From contig CM072525.1 of the NCBI GenBank assembly GCA_036898135.1, positions 20,114,293 to 20,178,292 on the forward strand: a stretch of DNA of 64,000 bases, in the 5' to 3' direction. Positions within the stretch are counted from its first letter, which is position 1; each line of letters starts with the position of its first letter. This document shows positions 34,063 to 45,661 of the stretch, in pieces. The DNA is from Oncomelania hupensis. Taxonomy: Eukaryota > Mollusca > Gastropoda > Littorinimorpha > Pomatiopsidae. The position numbers and the translations under genes are program-made. A model generated the notes under the pieces. It saw only the letters and a program-made list of their open reading frames with translations. It made no database searches and was not told the origin of the DNA.

Positions 34063-34362
34063 ATGAATGTACCTCCTAAACGTATTTCTCAAAACAGGTC
34101 GCAGGTAACGAGCGCAAGTCAGTCTCAAGGTGATACGGTGGTATCATCGTCAAGTACCGATATTGAAGAGCCTGTGTATGAGGTAGAACGATTGCTTGCA
34201 ACAAGGATGAGAAATGGACAAAGATACTATAGGGTTAAGTGGCGAGGGTACTCGAACACTACGTGGGAACCCGCGACTAACATATCTGAAAAGTTAATTC
34301 AGCAATTTCATGTAAATAAAACTTTGCAAGGGCGTACGAGACGTCGAAATCGCAAACGGTAA
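34063..34362 (+). CDS. Chromodomain protein of the LTR element
   Basis: 99 residues from the first in-frame ATG (34063). The frame is open back to 33973 but without ATG. A strong 3' splice-like site (CTTCCGTCTCACAG, ending 33998) makes a spliced upstream exon possible. Residues ~36-88 form a chromodomain: VYEVERLL, then YYRVKWRGY, then TWEP. Tyr39, Trp60 and Tyr63 reproduce the spacing of the HP1 aromatic cage that binds methylated histone H3 lysine 9. A Ser-rich lead and a basic tail (GRTRRRNRKR) flank it. In chromoviruses this domain sits at the integrase C-terminus and directs integration to heterochromatin. Here no integrase precedes it and it lies next to the 5' LTR, so it may be a leftover after a deletion or a stand-alone targeting protein. 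Confidence 0.75.
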   Translation: MNVPPKRISQNRSQVTSASQSQGDTVVSSSSTDIEEPVYEVERLLATRMRNGQRYYRVKWRGYSNTTWEPATNISEKLIQQFHVNKTLQGRTRRRNRKR

Positions 34363-34619
34363 TTACCTAGGTGTTTAAAAGTGCGATCATAATCCGGACT
34401 ATGTTCAAACTAATTACACTAAGGATTGTACAAAGTATACATACTTGTTTTTATTGTGGTTCATATGGTGTAATACTTGTCTTGCATGACAGACTATATA
34501 AGTCATTGAGGGTCATATTTTGGAGACCACACCTTGTTGATGAAGCACTGATAATGGTTTACTATGTGTTTGATTCATTACGAAAACAATGAAGCAAATG
34601 AATGCACTGCTTAAGCATT

Positions 34620-34675
34620 CATGATGATGATGATGAAGATGATGATGATGATGATGATGATGATGAAGATGATGT

Positions 34676-34706
<31 letters not shown>

Positions 34707-34714
34707 GATGATGT

Positions 34715-34774
<60 letters not shown>

Positions 34775-34785
34775 CGATGAGGATG
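34620..34785. repeat. (GAT)n microsatellite
   Basis: About 55 GAT/ATG triplets with GAAGAT and GTTGAT breaks that recur as a larger unit. One frame encodes an Asp-rich run, which need not be translated. Confidence 0.95.
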
Positions 34786-37700
34786 TTGATATACAAGGTA
34801 CCAATTCGTGCGCATAAGCTGAAATGTGCGCTAATAAGTACAATAAATGTGGGGAAATCACTAAGTATGAGTAGTGATGAGACGTTCCATGACGATGGAA
34901 ATTGAACGTACGTGATGAAGTACGTAATTTATTGAGGATCTCAGAGATGCGATGTGATGCTGTCGTACATAAGGTGGTACGAAATTTGCGTACACCGGTG
35001 GTACGAATTCTAGTGTAAACGGGGACACTACAGTGAACAAGTACACAAATGCTGTACTGGGTAAAGGTACATGTGGTGTACCTTAAATTAAGATGGGATT
35101 GACTCTGCAATACTTGCATTGAGTCTTACTGTATCCAGGCTTGTACGAGGCTTGGGGAATAATAACATGATCACTTGTTTACAGTGATGTGGAGGCTTTG
35201 CATGCTTTACGAGCCTAATGACCTATTGGACTTAGACATTTTGGAGGATGTGTTTGATTGATTTACATCACTTGGTGTGTATGATGATGTGTCTAATCTT
35301 TTATTCAGTTTTTAAGTTGCAGAACCGATGTTGATGATACCTTCCTCTCCGTTTCATGCAAGGGTTTGAATCGCGACAAGCTTTTCGTCACTTCGTGACG
35401 TTAGTCATGATACGGATTGATAAGTATCGTTCCATCATTTTATTTACGGGTTCAATTCTTTTGTGATGTGACAGAATTCAGTTCTAAGTTGAAGAATAAA
35501 TTTGTACGTATGACAGAATACATACTTGAGGTACGTTTCCAGTTTGAATAGTACGGACTACTACTTTTTATATTACTACTATTTATAATTTGCCAGATTG
35601 TATTGAATTGTTTAACACTTCTTCTTTCAGATCACCAGCTTCAACTTCTTCTAATGTGCTTATTTATAATGTATTTTTACACTTTTTCTTGCAGAAGACA
35701 GCATCTTGCTTTGGCCAAACTTCTTCATCTCACGTTACAAATGTAACTCTGTTTTTCGTTTTCTTATCACCAATAGGTTATTTCACATGTTCACTGTTCT
35801 TTAATTGTTTCAGTCGCTTCTTCTTCTCCTCCCTTCTTCTACTTACCTTCATCACTGGAGTGGTGACAACTCGTGCAGCTCGCTTGATTGATGGCATCTT
35901 CTTCAAAGGTTTTGGTCTTCTGGTAACAACTATCCAGCATTGGCAATATACCTATATCTTCATGGTACTTAAAGTAACAGTCATGCCAATGGTATTCAAC
36001 ATTCAGGTAACATGAGCACGATATGTGTAGCTCATGAAGTAATTTTAACATTGTTCATTTTCATTCTACAATTTATCATGGACAACGGAATATATAGTTG
36101 CTTTTCAAGGTGTTGACGTGTGTTTAACCCTTAATATGCTCATTTCTTCCAGGACAACTTTGTTTCAAATTTTTCAGGTTATCACGGCACCAGTTCCCAT
36201 CAATCACACAACGCCTCCTGCCACTCGATTAGTCAACATCCCAGACTTCTTGGCTATCTTGTCTGGTCAGCCTCCTTCCTTGCTGACGGACACTAGTCTC
36301 ACAGCTGGATTTACTATTCGGCGCAGTGTAACTTTTGGTCTATCCTATCTTTGTCTCTATTATCCCCAAGGCGCTTTTCCCCCTCCTTTTTCTTCCGCCT
36401 ACCTCCCTTTCTTCGCCTAATGCTCTACTCTATCTCGCCCATCACCTCCTTTTCTTCCGTTCTCCTCCCTACCTTCGCCTTACTACTTATTGTTCTTATT
36501 AGTTGTACTTGTTGAAGACTACAATTTATCGTACGGAAGTTAACTAAGAACTTTTTAATGGCCAGCGCTTAGTAAATATTTATTTTGTCACACTCCCAGC
36601 TTGTCCTAGTCAATATTCTTTTACTATAAATAAATGATTCCGTTATCTTCGCGGATGTTTCCATACGTTACACCTCCTGATCTCGATAGTACTTGGCTTG
36701 AGTTACATATTACAATAAACAAACGGAAGAAATCGTGCATCTTCCCCGCGTGCGGCGCATTCTTGTCTCACAGTATGAGACGTGAAAATAAATTCGGTAC
36801 TCAATCATCCTCTACCCAGGATGTTCGTTCTCATGATTCGCCACGGAAAAAGGCGACGGCTTCGGTTTCTCCGTCACTAATTCAAAGGAAATCCGAAATG
36901 GATGAAATTGATTAAAGTTCTTTTCATTAATGCTATGTTCAATTGTTGCCTACGGTTCTTGTGTGAACGGGTACCGATATTCATCATCCATCTCGGAAAT
37001 GCTATGCATGATACGCATGACCGTTGCATGCAGTGTTCATTGGTGTGTGTGATATTTTCTCGCAACAGTCGGCAACAGTTTTGTCAATTGTTGAGATAAA
37101 ATCCTTGGGTCAACCTTTTGTGCATGATGTTGACACTTATATTTACTTGTTTTTGATAATGGTGCTCATTACGGGTTTTTACGAATCAGCACATGGTGGA
37201 TTGATTCATGTGCATGTTCCTTACTGATCTTTGCGTACTTTCATTTATTATTCAACATGCAATGTTTACAATTACTATGATTCCTTGTGGTATTTATTTA
37301 TGTTGCAACGCACTCATTTGAATTTCTAATTGTTACATGTGTTCATTTCCCTGAAGTGTGTTGCACTATTCAGCAACGTTGTCGATCACTTTACTACAAT
37401 GTCTAGAGATGACACTTACTTTTTGTTGTATTTGGGTTTATTCAGTGTGTTCTATGTGCATGTCAATGACATTGGAATTTTTCATGGGTTTTTAATGATT
37501 TTGTGTACACGTATTTTGCTGACACTAATTCTCACAGTAACCTTACAATGTGTGTGCAGTAACGTTGATGTTGTGTGTTTAATAACCTTGATGTTGTACT
37601 CGCAATACTATTGATGTTGTATCCGTATCTATAACGTAATTTACAAGTTCTTCGCTTATGACTTTATATTTAATGGACTGTGTTTTTAATTACTGAATTG

Positions 37701-40080
37701 CGTCTGGTAGACAAGAGTCTCACAGATGCTCGACTTAATGTATACTCAATTTTAATTTTAAATTTTTTTTGCATTGGTTTGTGTATCATGGCCACTGCAA
37801 CTCACTCGTGTTAATGTATCATGTTTGAATTATTACTCTCTATTGGCATTATTTCGTGTGTGTGTTTTTTATTCATGATCAATGATAACTTATATTTCGT
37901 TGTGCTCCACATTGTATGCTCCTATTTAATTTTTTTATAAATATCATCTTTAAGAATTTTATTGTATAATGATTTGTATTGGACATCTCTTTTGTAGCAT
38001 AATTATTTTTACCCTATTATTTTATTGTGATGCCGTTTCTTTTCAGGTACCATTCTTGTCTGTCGATCTACTTCTTATCTCCCCTTCTCTCCTCTCTACA
38101 CCATTCTTTTCCATACGCTAAGAAATTCCTAGTATACACATGATAGGAATGTTCATTCATAGAGGTGCTATCGTTCTCCTATACCTCTCTCTCTTCTTTT
38201 TCGTGTCTATCCATTCCCTCTGTGTGCTCTGATCTTCAGTTGTCTCCCCTCATCTGTGTGTTTCGTCCTAATGAGCACTTTTCCCCCTACTTCTCCTTTT
38301 TTTTCTGTTTATCTCGGTATCTCTCCTATATCTTATTTAAGGTTTACACTTTTTGTTATTTTATACATGTTAGTTCTAGTGTTATTGTTGTCACTTTGCC
38401 TTTTTGAAGTTGCCTTGACATGGCACAGTGTTTGCTCATCAATTGATGACTCCCTCGTTATGACTCCCTTACTTTGTAAAGTTTTTTTTATCTTTTTCAA
38501 TTTTTTTTAACACTTGTTAAATTGGTTGTTTTGCACTTTAATGGTTTTTGTTCTTCTTTCATGTCTTTTGTTAATATTTTGCTCACATTTTTACTTGTTG
38601 ATTTTCAATGTTCTTCTCGTTCATATTTGTTATTTCAGTGGTATAATGATTTATGGTTGATTGTGTATTGGTCTTTACCGTTTTCAACCAAGTTTATCAA
38701 TTGTTGTTTTTTTTCTATTTTTCTTGTGTTCTTTCAGATATTGTGGTGATTGTAATTCAATAGTGTTGTTTGCAGGTTATAGAATGTCCGTCACGGTGTG
38801 ACCATGTCACATATTTTGGTGTGTCGTAATTAATATTTATATTCAGTGCCTTGGACGCTTTGCTGTAGTTGTGCCAGTTATATCTTGAGAAAAAAAAACT
38901 TTTACCTTGACATTCGACACAGTGATCAACGTGTCATATTGACTTTCTGATAAATATGTCTCGTATCTACCTTAGTCTTCGGGGATGTCTTCATACCTTC
39001 ACGAACATCAACGTCTCCAAGTGATGTCACCATCACACCATGCAGTACCTCCCTTCTTCAGCCATCGCCTTACCCTGCCTTGGCCTTCTTGGACCCTTCT
39101 TCACGTCAACTTTATACCCGTCTACGATTGCATTAGACCTTTCATCTTCATTTAACGAAGCACCCCTGATGAAAGATCCCGCCTTCGCCTATTGTCTGAA
39201 ATCTTCACAACCTTCGTTTCCACCTACACCCACTTGGACTGCTTGTCCGTACCCCAACTTGCGCCACTTGCCCACTTCTTCAGATGCAGAGAACGACTCT
39301 CCTTCTGTCCCTCGACCAGACATTATACCACCTTCTCCCAAAGTTGTGGTCATCTCCCATGTTCCTATATTACAGACGGGGGAGAGCAAAGACTGTCGCT
39401 AAACGAGGTTGGAGCTCTTCTCTTCTACTATTCTGTAATCTCCGTTCCCATTCCCTTTGTGTGCTCCACCTAAACGCACACTCCCATTCCCCTCGCTTGC
39501 TGCATACTCCTGGGTGCCTCGTCATGTGGGACTACTTCTTTCAGACACTACGTATTTCGTCATAATCTACGGTCGAATCCTGGTTGCAAGGTCCGCTACA
39601 CCACGGTTTCTCCATCAACGGAGGTTTGCATGGTGCGGTGACGTCACAATCTTCAACAGGCGACACAGAAAGTCTACATGTCCGTCTTCAGTTTATTTCT
39701 GCTCACTTACGCGCAAACGCCTTAAGGTGCTGCTTGGCTTGTGGGGACAGTCCTCATGTGTCCTCATTGCCAAATGTCCTCATAGCCCTTTTGGTCGTTT
39801 CTCATCCTGGATCCATCGGTCTTCACTTCGTGTTCCTGCACTACCTTAAATTTTTTTTGGTGGCACATAAACTTTCCAGTAATTTGCCGTCGGACTTATT
39901 TAATTGTGTTTTTCGGTGTTTTGTGCTTATTTATGTCATTTGGTGCATGCAACTTTCTTTTGTAATTTTTATATTTTGTAAGTCTTACCTCATCTTCGCC
40001 ACTTCGCCTCCTTAGATCGCTTTCGTATCGTCACTTTGTACCCTCTTTGCTTTATTTTGTTTTGTTTTTTTTTTCATGCT
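34786..40080 (+). other. Internal T-rich region of the LTR element, no recognised protein
   Basis: 5.3 kb with frames up to 143 codons, none with a domain I can name. The plus strand is rich in pyrimidine tracts ending in CAG (near 35629, 35693, 35812, 36151, 36178, 38046, 38637, 38737, 38774), resembling 3' splice sites. On the minus strand a basic stretch (TRRPKPLKKMPSIKRAA) ends in AAG|GTAAGT at ~35848-35840, a perfect 5' splice-like site. Whether these are used is unknown. Confidence 0.5.
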
Positions 40081-40089
40081 CAATTTTTA

Positions 40090-40109
40090 AGGAGCGAGGA
40101 CGCTCCTTC
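40090..40109 (+). other. Hairpin before the 3' LTR, polypurine-tract position
   Basis: AAGGAGCG and CGCTCCTT form a perfect 8-bp stem around AGGA, ending 17 bp before the 3' LTR. The polypurine tract that primes plus-strand DNA is expected here; AAGGAGCGAGGA is the only purine-rich candidate. Confidence 0.55.
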
Positions 40110-40125
40110 GCAGGCCGGCGGCAAT

Positions 40126-41127
40126 TATAACCTTTGAGGGAAAGTTATACGGGGAAGAGGATGATGATAAGGGATGATTATAGAACTTGTAAGCTCGACA
40201 TGGTTATTGTAGTGAGTCAGAGGGGCAGAAGTGTTAGTATTAGCTAGCACGTGCGATACATGTGCGATGGGTCAGCTGTGTTTGTCCGGCAAGAATGACT
40301 AACGGCCACGTTTAGTGCATGTACATGCAGCAGGTCTATGGTCGGCAACCATTGGTCTCTTGTATGTAAAGAGCGTGGTCAGTTCTGACCACGTGATAGG
40401 TACAAGTCCCAGAAATCTTGGGTGGGGCAATGACGTAGTAGTTAGGGCATCTCCTTATGTAGAGAGGTACGTCTTTTCGAAGTTATGCTATAAAAGCCGG
40501 AGGAACAAAGAAATCTTCCTCTTATCTCCGGTCTCCTGCTCCTGACAGACCTAGAACAACTTTGCTCCATCTTGTCTAGGGTAGCCCTTAGAGTGTTTTA
40601 ATTTATAATGTGACTAAGAGCAGGAGAGAATTTATAGTAATGGTAGAATATGTATAGAGTATAAAGTGTAGGTGTATAATGTTTAGAAACTGGTGTGGGA
40701 GCAGAATTAGATGGTAAGTAGTCAGTGAGTTAGTTAGTGAGTGAAGATTGATTTTTAGGGCAAGAATTAGTGGTTTTCCAAAGGAGGAAAGGAGAGTGGA
40801 AAAGAGAAGAAAATGAGGTAAGATGAAATGAATTTATTTGAACATCGTATGTATTGTTAGTTAGAGTTTATGTGCATGAGAATCTTATGTTACTTGAATG
40901 ATGTATTTTAGTTAGATTATTAAAATTGGATAAAAATGAAGATAAGCTATAGTTATTGTGATTTATTTGAGCGCATGGCAAACCTTTGTGAACGAAAGTG
41001 AGATTGGTTTTATTTTGTATGTTTTGAATTATAATTTGGTTTGTCATGCCCTTTCCCCGTACAAGTTTAGAATTAAGTAGTTTAGACTAGCTCTCACAAG
41101 ATAACGCAAATATAGAGACGCGTTACA
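40126..41127 (+). repeat. 3' LTR
   Basis: 1002 bp, matching 32495-33496 apart from two A-run length changes. Ends GTTACA, then the duplicated CTTG. Confidence 0.93.
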
Positions 41128-41337
41128 CTTGTATGGCAAATTATTTAAGTATGTAAAACTCGTTTGGAACTAATTAAAATTAGAATTGTTGAATTTGTAA
41201 ATAAACAAAAATAAAATATTAAAAAATAATGGAGTGATTTTATTTGTAGACTAGTGGTTTTTGTACCCTGGCAAGCCAGGGTACACATGATGCTGTTTAA
41301 AATGTAGACAGAGAGAACTTTTGTCTGCGAGTTTCAT

Positions 41338-41665
41338 TTGGACGATGATACCTCCCCATATCCCCCTTGATACCTCACCATACCTCCCCCCTGATATCTC
41401 CCGTCCCCCCCCCCATGATGCCTCATCATACCCCTTGATACCTCCCCGAACCCACTTGATACCTCCCCATACCCCCTTGATTCCTTCCATACCCCCTTGG
41501 TTCCTAACTGTACCCTCCTTGATACTTCCCCGTTGATCGTTTCGCAGGTATGGATGAAAGGAATCGACCATCACCATACCCCCTTATATATACCCGTATC
41601 CCCGTTATGCCTACCCATGCCCCTTTAAACCTACCCGTAGCCCCCTTTTACCTACACGTACCACC
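41338..41665. repeat. Minisatellite, GATACCTCCCCATACCCCCTT type
   Basis: About fourteen degenerate ~21-bp units, C-rich on this strand. The antisense frame (41251-41577, Gly-rich) is a by-product. Confidence 0.85.
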
Positions 41666-41683
41666 CCATCCCGATCCTTGGTA

Positions 41684-41695
41684 GTAGTAGTAGTA

Positions 41696-41765
<70 letters not shown>

Positions 41766-41897
41766 ATATAGAATAATACAAATAGAAATCAGAAAAAACA
41801 CCAAGGTTTTAAAATAAAATTTGATATAAGATAGTATAATTGTTATTGTAAGAATAATAATAATTATTATTATTAGTTTATAAGTAATAATAATAAT
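41684..41897. repeat. Partial tandem unit with (AAT)n, left of the RTE copy
   Basis: (TAG)n and (AAT)n lead into GAATATAGAATAATAC and CACCAAGGTTTTAAAA text, the same as at 47817 and 48382. The RTE insertion at 41898 separates it from the other units. Confidence 0.8.
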
Positions 41898-43006
41898 CCT
41901 ATCCTGTCCCATAACCCGAAGGTCGTAGGGGCACCACAGATGATCGCTTAACCAGCATACTCCATCTTTCTCTGTCCTCAGCAGCCCTCATGGCTTCGCT
42001 CAGTGTCAAACCAGTCCATTCTCGAATGTTGTCCTCCCACCTCTTTTTCGGTCTCCCCCTTCTTCTACCTCCTTGCACTGTGCCTTGCAGAATGGTCTTT
42101 GCAAGGCCTGATGATCTGGTGACGTGGCCATACCATCGGAGTTTCCGTTATTCACCACTGTGAGCAGGTCATCGTGTTGTCCAATGGCTTGTGTGATAGT
42201 CTGTCGGACTTCAACGTTGGTGATGTGTTGGGTATAGGAAATGCACAGAAGTCTTCTGTAGCACCTCATCTCCATGCTTTGTATTCTTCGTTGGAGATCT
42301 GCTGTGAGGGTCCATGCTTCGCAAGCATATAGGAAGATGGAGATGACCAGAGAGCGCAGCAGTCTTACTTTGGAATGTAGACTGATGGTTCCGTCTTTCC
42401 AAATTGGCTTCAACCTTGTCAGGGCAGCAGTTGTTTGTGCGATCCTGGAGAGGACTTCCTGCGAGACCCATTGTCTACACAATGGCTCCTAAATATTTGA
42501 AGCTGTGCACTGTGTTGAGGGATTGCCTTGTACTTTGATGTCCGTGTTGATGCCATTGGTGTTGTTGGTCATCATTTTGGTCTTCTCTGCACTTATTTCC
42601 ATTCCATAAGCTCTGGAGGTGGTGTCAAGCCTCTTACAAGCTGTTCAAGTTCTTGTTCCTCTCCAGCCAATCCATCAATATCATCCGCAAAACGAAGATT
42701 GGAGATTGCTCTGCCCCCTATGCTGACTGTGCCTTCGTGATCTGCAAGAGCATCTGACATGATGCGCTCTAGGAAGATGTTGAAGAGTGTTTGAGAGAGT
42801 AGGCATCCTTGACGCACACCGATTGTTTTCTGAACCAGTTCCCGATGACGCTGTTATGGAGGACTGCACTGGTAGCCTTGTCATACAGGCTTTTGATGAC
42901 TTCTATAATTTTAGGGCTGATGTTGTACACTTTCATGGTTGCCCATAAACTGCATGCCAGACTCGGTCAAATGCCTTCTTGAAGTCTATGAACACATGAT
43001 ATAGAT

Positions 43007-45515
43007 TGCACGCGCCGGCTACCATACACATTTTTTTTAACTGTACATAAACTCGTGCTTTTCGTAAGTTAGTTGCTACTGTTCGTTTAGCTGTCAATTC
43101 CGAGCAAGAGTGTACGCATAAGTGATAGAGAGAGAGGAAACCAGCTTAGGCCTGGTCGACCGTTTGCTGAGCATGTTCACTATTCTAGAAAGTTACAAAG
43201 GGTATTGTACTGAAATGATAGAGGTCAGTCAGTCAGAAAGCGTCAGAGAAGACGGATGTTCGCACTGAGGGTAGGACTAGGCGTATATCTGTGTTTGATA
43301 TCCTTAGTAAGCAGTAGTGGAAACTCTATTGGTTCCCCTGCAAGGCCATTTTCAGTAGCCCTGACTTGGATGCCCTGTGACCCGGAGGAGTGCGGCGGAG
43401 ACTGAAGGACGCCTCAACTTGTGTTGTCTTGTGTTGTGTTGTGTTGTCTACGTGCCAGTTGGGGTCGTATCACCAGTGGAGGTAAATACCCATGTTTTTC
43501 TTTAGTGGCGTGCTGCATTCTCTGGTGTATGAGTGTGTAAATAGGTAAGCGTGTAGAATGTAATATTTTTCACCATTATGTTAGGTCAGCGTTCTGGGGT
43601 AAATACGTTCATAGGGGGGATTTTATTCTGTTATTTTATGATGGATTTTTCTTCTTATTATCATTTATTTAATAGTAAATAAATTATTGAATACAGTATA
43701 ATCGTTTTATTAAATGAAGGGAGAAAATTATTCTGTATATATACATTGCTTTCATTATTTTCGCAAGGGAGATAATTTGTCAGTATATTATCAGTATTTT
43801 TAAAAGGAAATTTAATAAGTATTTTAGTAGAGGAATGACTGCATTTAAAATGAAATATAATTGAATGGAAGTATTTTTCATTGCTATATCATTAAAGGTT
43901 TGATTGTGGTTAGTATCTAAACAATTGTTGAATTTCATCTTTTATGTATTTTCATAAGACATGATGTGAATAGTAAAGATTTGTGCTGGAGTATCTCAGA
44001 GTTGAAGGCAAAAGTAAACAATTTAGAGAGAGTATAGTCAAGATTGTGTACGATGAAAGACATTTAATAATCATGAATCGGAACAAGTATGAACAATGAA
44101 ACATAGACATTGATAAAGTTTTTGTGTTACAATTTTATTCATGATGACGTTTGTGCGCGGAAAACAGTGAAGACAACACGATGGTGACAGTTTTGGCAAA
44201 TATAATCGTGTTGGCAAATGTTAGGATATCTGACTGTATTTTCAGTGCACTGATGTTGATGCAACCAACTGCTGCCCTGACAAGGTTGAAGCCCATTTGG
44301 AAAGACAGGACCATCAGTCTACATTCCAAAGTAAGACTGCTGCGCTCCCTTGTCATCTCCATCTTCCTATATGCTTGCGAAGCATGGACCCTCACAGCAG
44401 ATCTCCAACGAAGAATACAAAGCATGGAGATGAGGTGCTACAGAAGACTTCTGGGCATTTCCTATACCCAACACATCACCAACGACGAAGTCCGACAGAC
44501 CATCACACAAGCCATTGGAAAACACGATGACCTGCTAACAGTGGTGAAGAAACGGAAACTTCGGTGGTATGGCCACGTCACCAGATCATCAGGCCTTGCA
44601 AAGACTATTCTGCAAGGCACAGTGCAAGGAGGTAGAAGAAGAGGGAGACCGAAAAAGAGGTGGGAGGACAACATTCGAGAATGGACTGGTTTGACACTGA
44701 GCGAAGCCATCAGGGCTGCTGAGGACAGAGAAAGATGAAGTATGCTGGTTAAACGATCATCTGTGGTGCCCCTACGACCTTCGGGTTACGGGACAGGATA
44801 GGATAGGATAGGATGTTGATGCTGATGATGCCGGTGATGATGATGATTGTTTTGAACATCTGCCGAGACGATCTGAGCGGCTGAGGTTGAGCTGATCCTG
44901 GTTCCGGTCCGACTTGGGTTGGACGCTGAGAGGTCTGGTCAGCTACGCAGGAGCCACCCAGCCGAGTTACCTTCCCCCTGTACCGAGGACCGTGTGCGGT
45001 TCAGATGGGAACCGTGTGAGGGCCGCCTATGCGTTGCCGTGTCTTCGGGGGGTGGTAATTCTGTATCGTCTACAGGAAGGTTTACATCAAGGAGTGTTTC
45101 ATTCTAGTTTGGAAAAGAGACCTGGAAAAAAGTGCTTAAACGACTTTGAGTAATAAGTTATAAAAGTATAACAAGAAAGGCCTTAATATGCGCATATTTT
45201 TTCAGAGTTTTGAATGGAGCGATTATAAAAACAAGTTTTCATAAATCAGTTTGTTTATTTTCATTTCACCATTGCATTTGTAAATATCATTTGTTTATTG
45301 TTAAATATGTTGTGTATGCTTGTGAGTATGAGTGAGGGAAGTGTGTGCTGTTAGAGGGACGGGTGGGTAGTTAGTACGTTTGGGGAATAAAAGAGTTGTT
45401 TCGTTAATTTACCACTGGTGTTTGTGTTCTTATTTAGTGTGTGGGTGGGGTGTGCTCGGGTCGTATGGACTAACGATGTTCGCGGGATTATGACTTACGT
45501 CAGCGTCACGTGACA
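43007..45515. mobile_element. Solo LTR (~1.95 kb) with 5-bp target duplication, itself containing an RTE fragment
   Basis: It starts TGCACGCGCC and ends CACGTGACA (canonical TG...CA), flanked by TAGAT at 43002-43006 and 45516-45520. Removing it restores the RTE reading (AACACATGATATAGATGTTG). Net of the nested 560 bp it is ~1949 bp. AATAAA at 45386-45391 and a TATAAAAA at 45224 suggest + orientation. No interior coding region, so it is a solo LTR left by recombination. It is unrelated in sequence to the LTRs at 32.5 and 40.1 kb. Confidence 0.82.
44263..44811 (+). pseudogene. 5'-truncated RTE copy with 11-bp target duplication
   Basis: 549 bp, flanked by GATGTTGATGC at 44252-44262 and 44812-44822. 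It begins at residue ~859 (TAALTRLKPIWKDR) and runs through the C-terminal region to the UTR (CCCCTACGACCTTCGGGTTA) and a (GGATA)n tail of about three units. The frame is open from the truncation to a premature TGA at 44736. This copy shows directly that the pentamer tail lies between the UTR and the target duplication. Confidence 0.95.
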
Positions 45516-45661
45516 TAGATGTTGTTGGTGCTGTAGGTATTTCTCACAGATTATTCTGAGGTTGAAAATCTGTTCAGTGGTACTTCGCCCTGCCATGAAT
45601 CCTGCTTGTTCTTCAGCTATGATTTGTTCAGCTTGTGGTTTCAACCTGTTGAGTATTATTT

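Larger units (their letters stand above)
32495..41127 (+). mobile_element. Young LTR retrotransposon with chromodomain, no recognisable gag-pol
   Basis: Two 1002-bp direct repeats bound an 8.6-kb element, flanked by CTTG at 32491-32494 and 41128-41131. The LTR ends are TATAAC and GTTACA, a near-inverted pair rather than canonical TG...CA. A + orientation is inferred from the TATA box and the chromodomain ORF. The interior contains a chromodomain frame near the 5' side, a GAT microsatellite, a long T-rich region and a hairpin just before the 3' LTR. I find no protease, reverse transcriptase, RNase H or integrase motif, so this looks like a large nonautonomous derivative. Near-identical LTRs imply recent insertion. 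Ty3/gypsy chromovirus ancestry is suggested by the chromodomain but unproven. Confidence 0.85.

Noticed and set aside
34602..34817. Asp-rich 71-codon frame as an acidic protein
   Set aside because: It coincides with a GAT microsatellite, and other frames there are equally open.
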